Source: Blastomonas sp. AAP53 (GTDB lineage Bacteria > Pseudomonadota > Alphaproteobacteria > Sphingomonadales > Sphingomonadaceae). Taken from it: a stretch of DNA of 64,000 nucleotides. The stretch's first letter is position 1. Every line of letters begins with the position of its first letter. The stretch spans positions 1-64,000 of the forward strand of contig NZ_ANFZ01000014.1 in NCBI RefSeq assembly GCF_000331245.1, read 5' to 3'. A program made the position numbers and the translations under genes. The notes beneath the pieces were generated by a model. The model was not told the DNA's origin, did no database searches, and saw only the letters and a program-made list of their open reading frames with translations. Of the stretch, positions 32,214-40,198 are shown one piece after another.

Positions 32214-33190
32214 TCCGCGTGACACTGGCCGCGCTGGCATTGGGCGCGCAGACCACTCCTGCATTGGCGCAGGATCACAGCGCGCATCAGGCCGAGCCGG
32301 ACCCGCACGCCGGGCACGACATGTCAGCCGCCAGCCAGCCCGCTGCCGAGCCGGACACGACGGACGGCATGGATCACAGCAGCATGGATCATGGGACGAT
32401 GGACCATGGTTCTGGCGCGGAAGCCTCTGCATCGCCCGGTCCCGAAATGGAGACCCCGCCGCCGCCCGAAGCCGGCAGCGGCCCACCGCGCGCGGCCGAT
32501 GCCATCTGGGGGGCCGATGCGATGCGCGCCTCGCGGGCGGATCTCCAGAAGACGCACGGCGACTACAACCTGTTCTGGTTCCAGGCCGACCGCGCCGAGC
32601 TGCAGATGCGCGATGGTGCCGATGACTATCTGTGGGATCTGCAGGGCTATTACGGCGGCACGACCAGCCGTTTCTGGTTCAAGAGCGAGGGCGAAGGCAG
32701 CTTCGACCAGCGCATCGAGGATCTCGAAATCCAGGCATTGTATTCGCGCGCGATCGCTCCGTTCTTCGACCTTCAGGCGGGCATCCGGCAGGATCTGGCC
32801 GGGCCGGACACCACGCATGGCGTCATCGGCATTCAGGGTCTGGTGCCGTACATGTTCGAGGTCGATACCGCGCTGTTCCTCTCGCATCGCGGCGACCTGA
32901 CCGCGCGGCTGGAGGCGGAGCTTGATCAGCGGATCACGCAGAGCATCCTCATCCAGCCGCGTGCCGAACTGAACCTCGCCGCGCAGGACGTGCCCGAACT
33001 CGGCATCGGTGCAGGCATCGACAGTTTCGAGCTCGGCGTGCGGTTGCGTTACGAGATCATCCGCGAGATCGCGCCCTATATCGGCGTCGAGCAGACCTGG
33101 CGCGCGGGCCGTAGCGCCGATTTTGCGCGGGCTGCGGGCGATGACCCCAGCGTGACCAATTTTGTCGTCGGCATCCGGCTCTGGTTCTGA
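32210..33190 (+). CDS. copB: Copper-resistance outer-membrane protein CopB
   Basis: A 326-residue outer-membrane protein that sequesters copper. The start is TTG at 32210, overlapping the copA stop. A signal peptide (RVTLAALALGAQTTPALAQ) precedes a Met/His-rich stretch (MDHSSMDHGTMDHGSG). The CopB barrel then runs from about residue 115 (DYNLFWFQADRAELQ) to the C-terminal phenylalanine (FVVGIRLWF). The His/Met tail is a likely copper trap. Second gene of the operon. Confidence 0.9.
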   Translation: MIRVTLAALALGAQTTPALAQDHSAHQAEPDPHAGHDMSAASQPAAEPDTTDGMDHSSMDHGTMDHGSGAEASASPGPEMETPPPPEAGSGPPRAADAIWGADAMRASRADLQKTHGDYNLFWFQADRAELQMRDGADDYLWDLQGYYGGTTSRFWFKSEGEGSFDQRIEDLEIQALYSRAIAPFFDLQAGIRQDLAGPDTTHGVIGIQGLVPYMFEVDTALFLSHRGDLTARLEAELDQRITQSILIQPRAELNLAAQDVPELGIGAGIDSFELGVRLRYEIIREIAPYIGVEQTWRAGRSADFARAAGDDPSVTNFVVGIRLWF

Positions 33191-33207
33191 ACCTGAAGGA
33201 GAACACC

Positions 33208-33597
33208 ATGCGCTTTCGCTCGATCCTCGCTTACATCTTGGCCGGTGCCGCCACCCTCGCCCTGCCTTCGATGGCCATGGCGCACACCAGGGTGGTCGCC
33301 TCTACGCCAGCGCAAGGCACGACCGTAGCCAAGCCCAAACAGGTAAAGCTGACTTTCAGCGAAGCGCTGCTGCCGCCGACCGTCGCGACCAGCATCGTCA
33401 TGACCGCGATGCCGGGCGTCAAGAACCATGGCGAGATGGTGATCCGCAACTTCACCTCCAGCTGGTCCGACGGCAACAAGACGCTGACCCTCATGCTGCG
33501 CCAGCCGTTGCGCGCGGGCAGCTATGATGTCCGCTGGCAAGCCGCCGGGGCAGATGGCCACCGCATGACAGGCAAGGTCAGCTTCACCGTCAGCTGA
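33208..33597 (+). CDS. copC: Copper-resistance protein CopC
   Basis: A 129-residue periplasmic copper-binding protein of the CopC/YobA family. A signal peptide ending in MAMAHT exposes an N-terminal histidine that can form a Cu(II) site. The beta-sandwich sequence includes PKQVKLTFSEALLPPTVA and ends YDVRWQAAGADGHRMTGKVS. The conserved DGHxxxGxxxF motif is intact. It lies 17 bases after copB and three bases before copD, its usual membrane partner. Confidence 0.92.
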   Translation: MRFRSILAYILAGAATLALPSMAMAHTRVVASTPAQGTTVAKPKQVKLTFSEALLPPTVATSIVMTAMPGVKNHGEMVIRNFTSSWSDGNKTLTLMLRQPLRAGSYDVRWQAAGADGHRMTGKVSFTVS

Positions 33598-33600
33598 TCG

Positions 33601-34524
33601 ATGCCCGCCGACTGGTTGCACCCGGCGCTGCGTTTCGCGCAATATGCCGCACTGCTCGGGCTGTTCGGGGCAACCGCATTTCACGCCTTGAGATTGCGAC
33701 CGCTGGTGGGAGACACCGGCACGATGCGCCTGCGTCCAATCGCCATCGCTGCGGTGGCCGCTCCGGTGATCTCGCTGGCGGCCATGCTTGTCGGCATCGC
33801 CGCCATGATGGGCCAGCCGCTCCACGATCTGGACCTGGCAACCATCCAATCTCTGGTGCTCGCGACACAGCCCGGCTGGGCCTTTCTCGTCCGGTCAGCA
33901 TTGCTGGTGCTGGCTCTGGCAGCGCTGCTGCTGATCAAGCCGATGGCGCCACGCCAGATCGCGGCGGCGTCATGTTACGCGCTGGCGCTATCGACCCTCG
34001 CCTGGACTGGTCATGCAGCCGCGACCGAAGGCGTGCTCGGACTGGTGCATCGCCTGAACGATGCCCTGCACCTGTGGGCTGCAGGGCTCTGGATTGGGGC
34101 AATCTGCTGGTTCACAACGCTGGTGTTCGCGGCGCATCGGAACCCTGATCGCGGCCAATCTGAACGTTTGCTCGTGGCGATGGAGGGTTTTGCGCCCCTG
34201 GGGATGACCCTGGTTGGCATCGTCGCCATGACCGGGATTCTCAACGCCCATTTCATCTTCGGACTGGAGAATGGCGTGGCGGTGCTGAATACGCCATATG
34301 GCCTGCTGCTGGCGGGCAAGATGCTGCTGGTCGCATCCATGCTGATGTGCGCAGCGCGGAACGCGGGCATCGTGAGGCCGAACGGCGGTATCCGGCGCGT
34401 GGGCGCGGTACGAAGCGATGGCACCCTCACGGCGCTGAGGACGAGCCTGGCTGCCGAACTGCTGCTGGCGATCTTGGTCCTGATGCTCGTCGCCCTCACA
34501 GGGCTGGCCTCACCGATGGAATGA
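33601..34524 (+). CDS. copD: Copper-resistance membrane protein CopD
   Basis: A 307-residue inner-membrane protein with about eight helices (for example LIKPMAPRQIAAASCYALAL and GMTLVGIVAMTGILNAHFIF). It carries the family motif WTGHAAATEGVLG with the conserved histidine. CopD takes copper from CopC and carries it across the inner membrane or supplies copper enzymes. The ATG at 33601 lies three bases after copC. It ends the operon; the next gene is convergent. Confidence 0.9.
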   Translation: MPADWLHPALRFAQYAALLGLFGATAFHALRLRPLVGDTGTMRLRPIAIAAVAAPVISLAAMLVGIAAMMGQPLHDLDLATIQSLVLATQPGWAFLVRSALLVLALAALLLIKPMAPRQIAAASCYALALSTLAWTGHAAATEGVLGLVHRLNDALHLWAAGLWIGAICWFTTLVFAAHRNPDRGQSERLLVAMEGFAPLGMTLVGIVAMTGILNAHFIFGLENGVAVLNTPYGLLLAGKMLLVASMLMCAARNAGIVRPNGGIRRVGAVRSDGTLTALRTSLAAELLLAILVLMLVALTGLASPME

Positions 34525-34597
34525 AAACCACCGCGCAAGCCCTGCCAGGGCGCAGACCGTGTCGGCCCTGGCCAGCGTTATTGGACAGCCCGGCAGA

Positions 34598-35395
34598 TTA
34601 CATCGCATTCCCCATCACGCCCACTTTGAGCAGCATCCACAGGGCCATCGCGACCATCATCACATTTTCAGTCAGAGACACAAAGCCGAGCGGAACGTTG
34701 CTGTCTCCGCCGACACACGCGCATTTGATTTCGCGCTTGTCGACATAGACCGCCTGGACCACCGACACCGCGCCGATGCTGCCAATGAACAGTGCAAGCG
34801 GGATGGATAGCCAATGGAGCGCGCCTGCGACCATCAGCACCCCCGCCAGACCTTCTGCAAACGGGTAGATGCGGGCATAGGGAACCCAGCGTTGCGCAAG
34901 CAGATCATAATTCAGAAACATCGTCGCGAACTTGTCGACATTCTGGAGCTTCAGCATCGCCAGCACACACATGCTGAAGGCAATGAACCACTCGCCTGCC
35001 CGAGTGGTGAACGGCGAGCCATAGACCGCGAAACTTGCCGCAAGTGCCATCAGTGCGGTCATGGCAAACAGCGCCATCACCGGTTGATAGGTGGTCGCCT
35101 TGGGATCGACGACAGCAAGGCCCAGATAACGGCGAAGGTCGTCGTGCCCACCGATGCGCGCGCCGTCGATGAAAATCTGCGGGGTCGTCTGGACGCCATG
35201 TTGCGCCTTGAAAGCGTCAGTTTCCTCGCGGGTGGTCAGCCAGCGGTCTTCAACGATGTAGCCCTTGCGCTTGAGCAGATCGAGCGCCTTGAGCCCATGG
35301 GGGCAGATGTGTTTGGGCATGACCATGCGATGGATGACGGCTGTCTTCGCGCCCGCTACGTGGCGACCAGCGCCTGATAATGCCGCTTGAGTCAT
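34598..35395 (-). CDS. Glutaredoxin-MauE/DoxX fusion membrane protein
   Basis: A 265-residue fusion. The N-terminal 90 residues are glutaredoxin-like, with HICPHGLKALDLLKRKGY (one active-site cysteine, CPHG instead of CPYC) and the cis-proline segment TTPQIFIDGARIGG. The rest is a four-helix MauE/DoxX-type domain with a CAC pair (IKCACVGGDSN), suggesting thiol relay to or from the periplasm. The ATG at 35395 was chosen because the upstream in-frame ATG lies inside the promoter operator. A MerR regulator is encoded divergently and a MerR-type promoter lies between. Confidence 0.82.
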   Translation of the reverse strand: MTQAALSGAGRHVAGAKTAVIHRMVMPKHICPHGLKALDLLKRKGYIVEDRWLTTREETDAFKAQHGVQTTPQIFIDGARIGGHDDLRRYLGLAVVDPKATTYQPVMALFAMTALMALAASFAVYGSPFTTRAGEWFIAFSMCVLAMLKLQNVDKFATMFLNYDLLAQRWVPYARIYPFAEGLAGVLMVAGALHWLSIPLALFIGSIGAVSVVQAVYVDKREIKCACVGGDSNVPLGFVSLTENVMMVAMALWMLLKVGVMGNAM

Positions 35396-35431
35396 GGGTG
35401 TTCCTTCGTTGCAGATAACGTCACCCAGCCC

Positions 35432-35462
35432 ATATAGGTTCCGTAGCATGGTACGGAGTCAA
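35432..35462 (-). promoter_or_regulatory. MerR-type promoter with 19-base spacer
   Basis: On the minus strand, TTGACT (35462-35457) and CTATAT (35437-35432) are 19 bases apart. The dyad TCCGTA/TACGGA (35440-35445 and 35452-35457) fills the spacer. This over-long spacer with a central inverted repeat is the mark of MerR-activated promoters, and it drives the glutaredoxin-MauE gene. Confidence 0.8.
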
Positions 35463-35474
35463 GCCTTGAATGCG

Positions 35475-35909
35475 ATGACCATCGGAAAGCTGGCACAGGC
35501 GGGCGGCGTAGGCGTCGAGACTGTACGCTATTACCAGCGACGCGGCCTTTTGGCAGAGCCCGAACGAGCAGGCGGAGTTCGGCGCTACGGGAGCGAAGAG
35601 CTCAGCCGTCTTCGCTTTATCCGATCCGCCCAGGCGGCCGGGTTCACGCTCGAGGAAATCCGAGAACTTCTCGAGCTTGATGCAACCAGGGACCGGAAAC
35701 GGGCTCTGGCTCTAGCCAACACGCGCATTGCGGCGCTGGACCGCCAGCTGGCCGCGCTGCAGCGCGCTCGCCAAGCACTGGCGCGTCTGGCGAGCGCGTG
35801 TGAAAGCACATCCTCCAAGCCGTGCCCCATCATTACCGCATTCGAGCCGCCCGGACGCGCTTCGTCCGACACTGAGCCAGATGAATGTGACGATCACCGG
35901 GTCGATTGA
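35475..35909 (+). CDS. MerR-family metal or redox regulator
   Basis: A 144-residue MerR-type activator with a winged helix (MTIGKLAQAGGVGVETVRYY), a dimerisation helix and a C-terminal metal loop with two cysteines (SACESTSSKPCPIITAFE), like the last two mercury ligands of MerR. The position of the first mercury ligand (Cys82 of Tn501 MerR) holds no cysteine (LELDATRDRKRAL). It may therefore sense another metal or a thiol oxidant. The ATG at 35475 fits the family N-terminus. It is divergent from the gene it probably controls. Confidence 0.85.
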   Translation: MTIGKLAQAGGVGVETVRYYQRRGLLAEPERAGGVRRYGSEELSRLRFIRSAQAAGFTLEEIRELLELDATRDRKRALALANTRIAALDRQLAALQRARQALARLASACESTSSKPCPIITAFEPPGRASSDTEPDECDDHRVD

Positions 35910-36059
35910 ATCGGTGATCCGGACCACTTGGCCGCTCAGTGCAAGCGCACCGATGCCGTCCGGGCGTGACGCCGAAAACGGATTCAGCCGGTTCCGGGTA
36001 CGGAACACCTTCGCAAATAGCCGCTGCCGACAATGCAGTGCACAGCCCGGCCAGCCGGA

Positions 36060-36756
36060 TCAGCCGCGCAGCGTTCCATCCGGGTTCAGGCGCACAGTGC
36101 GCCGTTCGCGGGCGGAAAGGTTGATCGCGGTGATCGGCCGCACATCGCGCAAGCCCATCTCGCCGGGCCCGATGATCTTGCTGTCATTCCGGATGGCGTT
36201 CGCGAAATGGTCAAGCTCGCCTGCGAATTGCCGGTTCGGATCGCCGGGTGTCAGATTGCGCGGCTGCCCTCCCTTGCCGCTTTCCACCTTGAGCGTCTGA
36301 CCTGAATATCGGGTTGCGGGCAGCGAAGACGCGCTCGGTCCATTCGGCGTGCAGGCCACTCGGCAGCACGATGCAACCGGCATCGACCGCATCATTCCGA
36401 GCGATCCGGTCGACCGTGTCGTGGGCATAGCGCGAACCGGATGGAACCCCATAGACCTCGCCGACACGGCACAGCTTATCGCGGTTGCCAGATACGAGCG
36501 CGGCAACATGGCCGCGCTCTGCCTGATCGAACCGCGGCATCATCTGTTTCAGCGCAAGGTCGCCGAGCCCGACGACCGCGATACCGACGCTGTCCCCGCG
36601 GCGCGGACGCGGAGGCGTTTCGGAAAAGGTCACACCCTCTGGCATCGGCTGGCCTTCAACTTGGACGCTGCTCGACTGCGCAAGATCGGGGGCACCAGCC
36701 ATGACCGCAAGTAAAGCGGCGACACCACGCCCGCCCAGGGGATCAATTCTCCGCAG
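36060..36756 (-). pseudogene. Decayed Gfo/Idh/MocA-family oxidoreductase
   Basis: Two parts of one oxidoreductase lie in different minus-strand frames. The upstream part has a signal-like start (RRIDPLGGRGVAALLAVMAG, with CTG instead of ATG at 36756). The Rossmann segment VGIAVVGLGDLALKQMMPRF follows, then SGNRDKLCRVGEVYGV. The downstream part carries the C-terminal signature FAGELDHFANAIRNDSKIIG and GLRDVRPITAINLSA. The middle, including the catalytic lysine-proline region, is missing and the frame shifts near 36300. Full members are about 350-400 residues. It reads as a dead relative of twin-arginine-exported glucose-fructose oxidoreductase. Confidence 0.82.
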
Positions 36757-36893
36757 TCGAGGTCACAGCCACCATTCTATTCGGGCTGTGATCAGAGATT
36801 CCTATCAGCCTTTGTCATTGGAAGCCCTCACCAAAAACGCCTAAAATCCTGCCGGTGGGGTCGATTTGTCGGCGTTCAAATTCGGGGCGATAA

Positions 36894-37346
36894 ATGCAAA
36901 AGCTTTCGCGTGTCATGATCTGCGCCGCCTTGATTACCGCAGCCAGCGGAGTTGCCCAAACACCGGGAGAGCGCAGCATGGCGGAAAAGACGAATGCTGC
37001 ATACCAAACCTACGAAGGAAGCGGACTCAGCGCAATCATTGCGAGTGAAATGGCATCTTGCCATGCGATGTGGCAGCGATGGCAATTCGTAGTCGATAGC
37101 AGCAACGTGCCCGAGTTTACCCGCGCGTTGTTGCCTGATTTATCCTCGCAGAATGCAGCACGCAAAGCCGGGTACTGGCTAAAGAAAAGCAAGACGAGTG
37201 CTCGCGCGGAAAAATACGACCAGGGCGAAATCGTCGCCATGATGGCGGAAGCTCAAGAGGCAGCCGACGAGGAATATGCATGGTGGATCAACAACGATCC
37301 TGACAAGCAATTCAGCCTGCCTCGAAATCTGGGTACCTGCCGGTAG
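36894..37346 (+). CDS. Secreted protein of unknown function (150 residues)
   Basis: A protein with a signal peptide (QKLSRVMICAALITAASGVA) and a mature part rich in alanine, glutamate and aromatic residues (ASCHAMWQRWQFVVDSSN, EEYAWWINNDPDKQFSLP). Two cysteines are present, one near the start of the mature part and one near the end, so a disulfide is possible. No family is recognised. It is the first of three secreted proteins in a stretch that is less GC-rich than its neighbours. Confidence 0.6.
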   Translation: MQKLSRVMICAALITAASGVAQTPGERSMAEKTNAAYQTYEGSGLSAIIASEMASCHAMWQRWQFVVDSSNVPEFTRALLPDLSSQNAARKAGYWLKKSKTSARAEKYDQGEIVAMMAEAQEAADEEYAWWINNDPDKQFSLPRNLGTCR

Positions 37347-37442
37347 CTTTTAATCGAACAAGATAGTCTTCACTGGAAACATGGCACAGTCTGTCCAAGC
37401 GAGCCATCCAGCCTGATCACATGCCGAGAGGGAGAGTGAAAA

Positions 37443-38780
37443 ATGAAAATCTACATGATGGCAGGCCTGCTCGCCGCAGCCATTATCCCCGCTCCGCTTG
37501 TGGCCAAAGAGGCTAAACCGCCAAGTGTGAAGCAGCTGGCAAACAACTGTAAAAAAGACGGAAATGCCTGTATCGCTGCAGCGCAAGCCTTGCTGTCCGA
37601 CAATTCAACGCCCAAAAACTTCACGGAGGGCGTGCGGCTCGCCACGATTGGCTGCGAACAGTATAAACTGGCGGATGCCTGCCTGATTGGCGGCAAGGCT
37701 TTAATATCGTCTAACGTTCCAGAAAATCTGGACAAGGGCGTCGCTATGACAAACAAGATTTGCACGATGAGTGCGCCTGATCGTTGCATCCAAGCCAATC
37801 AGATCTACCTCGATTCGAATGCAAAACAAAAAACACTTAGTTTCTGGTATGGTGGGAGCAATCACCACAGTGATGTATACCGCCCGTTAAAGGCGTTGTG
37901 CGAACAGGGTAATGCTGCAGCCTGCAAAGCCAATGGCGATGTATTTTATCTGAAAAATACCGTCAACGACGGGGCGGCCTATCAAACAAACATGCTGGCC
38001 ATTCAGTCATATCGCAGCGCCTGTGACAAGAGCGATGCCTATAGCTGCTCGCGCCTGGTGGAGCTGTATAGCAACGACATTCCAAAACAGCGGGTCACTC
38101 CTGATTTGCAATCAGCACGCGCCTTCGCCGCCAAAGCCTGCACACTCGGCCAGAAGCAGCATTGCAACAACGCGACGTCAGTCGCGGGCAGCTCCGCGAA
38201 CGAAATTGATGCAAGCCTGCCCTATCAGGAGCAGATGCTGGTCGCCGAATTGGCTTTGCGAAATGGCAAGACCAAAATGGCGCTGGACGCACTCAACCGG
38301 ATGGCAGCTGAGAAACGGGACGAGGCGAATTACCGCCTGGGTATATTGTATCTCACCGGCGATGCCGGGGTGAAGGCCAATCGTTCAACCGGCTATTATT
38401 ATCTGGAACAATCGGGCTATCCAGAAGCCGCCTTACTGCGTGCCAAATTAGCGGTGCAGGACAATGATGCGACGGCATACAACAAATATATGGACAAAGC
38501 ATATTGGGCGGGCAGCAAGGAGGCCGAGGTATGGTGGCTTAACAAGCAGCGGGCGTATCTGGATGCAGCAGAGGCCAGAAGCAAACGCATGATTGCCGAT
38601 GCCAGGGAAAATGACCGGCAAAAGGCTGCTTATGAAGCAGAGCTCATCAACCGTGCCATGAACAATTATTATCAGCCGCGAGACAAAGAACCCATGGTGT
38701 GCGGGTTGTTCCGCGAAGGCGGCGGCATGGTAAACAAATGTCTATCGCGCGATTATTACACCAAAAAATATGGAGGCTGA
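37443..38780 (+). CDS. Secreted Sel1-like repeat protein with paired cysteines
   Basis: A 445-residue exported protein with a signal peptide ending in VAKEA and at least six helix-turn-helix repeats. Most carry a cysteine pair 7-9 residues apart (CKKDGNAC, CEQYKLADAC, CTMSAPDRC, CEQGNAAAC, CDKSDAYSC, CTLGQKQHC). Paired-cysteine Sel1-like repeats are the hallmark of Hcp-type periplasmic or secreted proteins that bind other proteins. The C-terminal third is helical and charged. GC is lower than the genome. An intrinsic terminator follows. Function unknown. Confidence 0.75.
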   Translation: MKIYMMAGLLAAAIIPAPLVAKEAKPPSVKQLANNCKKDGNACIAAAQALLSDNSTPKNFTEGVRLATIGCEQYKLADACLIGGKALISSNVPENLDKGVAMTNKICTMSAPDRCIQANQIYLDSNAKQKTLSFWYGGSNHHSDVYRPLKALCEQGNAAACKANGDVFYLKNTVNDGAAYQTNMLAIQSYRSACDKSDAYSCSRLVELYSNDIPKQRVTPDLQSARAFAAKACTLGQKQHCNNATSVAGSSANEIDASLPYQEQMLVAELALRNGKTKMALDALNRMAAEKRDEANYRLGILYLTGDAGVKANRSTGYYYLEQSGYPEAALLRAKLAVQDNDATAYNKYMDKAYWAGSKEAEVWWLNKQRAYLDAAEARSKRMIADARENDRQKAAYEAELINRAMNNYYQPRDKEPMVCGLFREGGGMVNKCLSRDYYTKKYGG

Positions 38781-38837
38781 GCATGTTTCACATGCTTGCC
38801 ACATCAAGGCGCAAATCGCGCGCTTATAGGTCACGGG

Positions 38838-38878
38838 AAGCGCTGGATTATAACGCGCAGGCATGCAGCGCTTTTTTG
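38838..38878 (+). terminator. Intrinsic terminator after the Sel1-like gene
   Basis: AAGCGCTG (38838-38845) pairs with CAGCGCTT (38866-38873), followed by a run of T (six including the stem end). The 20-base loop is long but the T-run supports rho-independent termination about 60 bases after the stop codon. Confidence 0.7.
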
Positions 38879-39033
38879 TCATCATCCTTGTCCGGATGCA
38901 GGGAGATAGCGGCGGCATCCCGATCGTGAAGCGCCTCCACGCCAGGGGATTTTGCATCTCGGTGCTGATGATGTGGATCCGAAGGTTTCAATAGCCTCGC
39001 GAGTTTTCGATATGCAGGAAAAGGGCACCGTCG

Positions 39034-39840
39034 ATGAAGACACCATTTTTGACTGTGCTCTTTTGCACGCTTGCTCTGGCCGGGTTCGCATCGGCAACGG
39101 ACGTTCGCGCCGAAGATGAGGTTCAAAAAATCGCCGTTTGCCCGGACGGCGGCTATGAAAGCGGCTGCAAGCAAGAGGATGTCGATGCCGCGATCTCGCT
39201 TGCAGATGACTTTCTGATCACCCTGCCCCGGCGCTGCCTTTACCTGACAGATGCCCGGTGCTGGGTGGTGGCAAGCGGAACCTTTGCCAGCATGGAGCGC
39301 GGCGGCCCTGTGGTCTGGCAGCATCTGGAGCTCATGCCCAGCGATGGCCCGGTTGTCGAAATGATCATCATGGCCGAAAACGCCACCGGCAATGGCTATC
39401 GTCTGGTGCTGTCAGCGCAGACCGAGGGGTATTTCACGCCACCTGACTTGATCGAGAACAAGGACCAGGGCGTCGTATTCCATGTTCCAGGACGGATGGG
39501 CGGCACCGGATTTGGCAATGCCGATATCCTTCTGGTGCGGACGAAGCAGCAGTGGCACCGGGTTGATCTCGATGCATGGTTCGGTCAGGTAAATTCGCTG
39601 CTGCCCGATGGCTTTGAAATCCGTCAGGGGGTCCGCTTCGACTTTCGTGAAATGTTTGCAAGCTCGCCCGTCTGGCGTGCTGACGACGGAAATTGCTGCG
39701 GATCAGGCGGAACCGTTTTTATCGATTTCACGGTTGTAGATTGGAAGCTGTCTGTCGGCCGGTTGGCGTTCAACCAATCCAGTCCGGTTGGCAGCACCGT
39801 GTATGTCAGTGGCCCGGCAAGCGAAGATGCATTGAAGTGA
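39034..39840 (+). CDS. Secreted protein of unknown function (268 residues)
   Basis: A protein with a clear signal peptide (FLTVLFCTLALAGFASATDVRA). The mature chain is mainly beta, with cysteines near its start (VCPDGGYESGCKQ, RRCLYLTDARCWV) and a CCGSGGTVFIDFTVVDW segment near the C-terminus. No known domain was recognised. It follows the Sel1-like gene after 253 bases that hold a terminator and no gene. GGAAAAGGG lies upstream. It is probably periplasmic or surface exposed. Confidence 0.62.
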   Translation: MKTPFLTVLFCTLALAGFASATDVRAEDEVQKIAVCPDGGYESGCKQEDVDAAISLADDFLITLPRRCLYLTDARCWVVASGTFASMERGGPVVWQHLELMPSDGPVVEMIIMAENATGNGYRLVLSAQTEGYFTPPDLIENKDQGVVFHVPGRMGGTGFGNADILLVRTKQQWHRVDLDAWFGQVNSLLPDGFEIRQGVRFDFREMFASSPVWRADDGNCCGSGGTVFIDFTVVDWKLSVGRLAFNQSSPVGSTVYVSGPASEDALK

Positions 39841-40198
39841 GAATTCCCGGCAAACCTTGGCGTTCCCTTGGCCATTCCTACGATGCCGTGAGCCTCGCCG
39901 AAGGCTTGTCTCGGGGTTATGACAGGCCATTGACTGTCTCGGCCAAGCCCCTTCCGCGCGGAACCTCAGATCTGCCTTGTGAACAGGTGGGCTTACGGGA
40001 CCCAATCATTCGCTTTCGGAAAAATGAATTCAACGACCTGATTGAGTTCAACCCCCAATTTTCTGCTAACCATCTGATCTCATGTGTGTTCTAGCCCAAA
40101 ATTGTGACTGCCGCTTCCAGCAGTGCGCTTAGGTGCCGTTTACGCGGAAAATCGAAACTGAAGCAAATCTGAAACTTCGGTTTCAACGCACGGTTGAG
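39841..40198. other. Intergenic gap without a recognised feature
   Basis: This 358-base gap lies between the convergent secreted-protein gene and the halogenase gene. Coding frames on both strands are short and without family resemblance, and no strong hairpin with a T-run was found. Its right half is AT-rich compared with the flanks. Confidence 0.5.

Noticed and set aside
36894-37346. Lysozyme-inhibitor assignment for the 150-residue secreted protein
   Set aside because: Size and signal peptide fit but no inhibitor motif is visible, so it was left as unknown.
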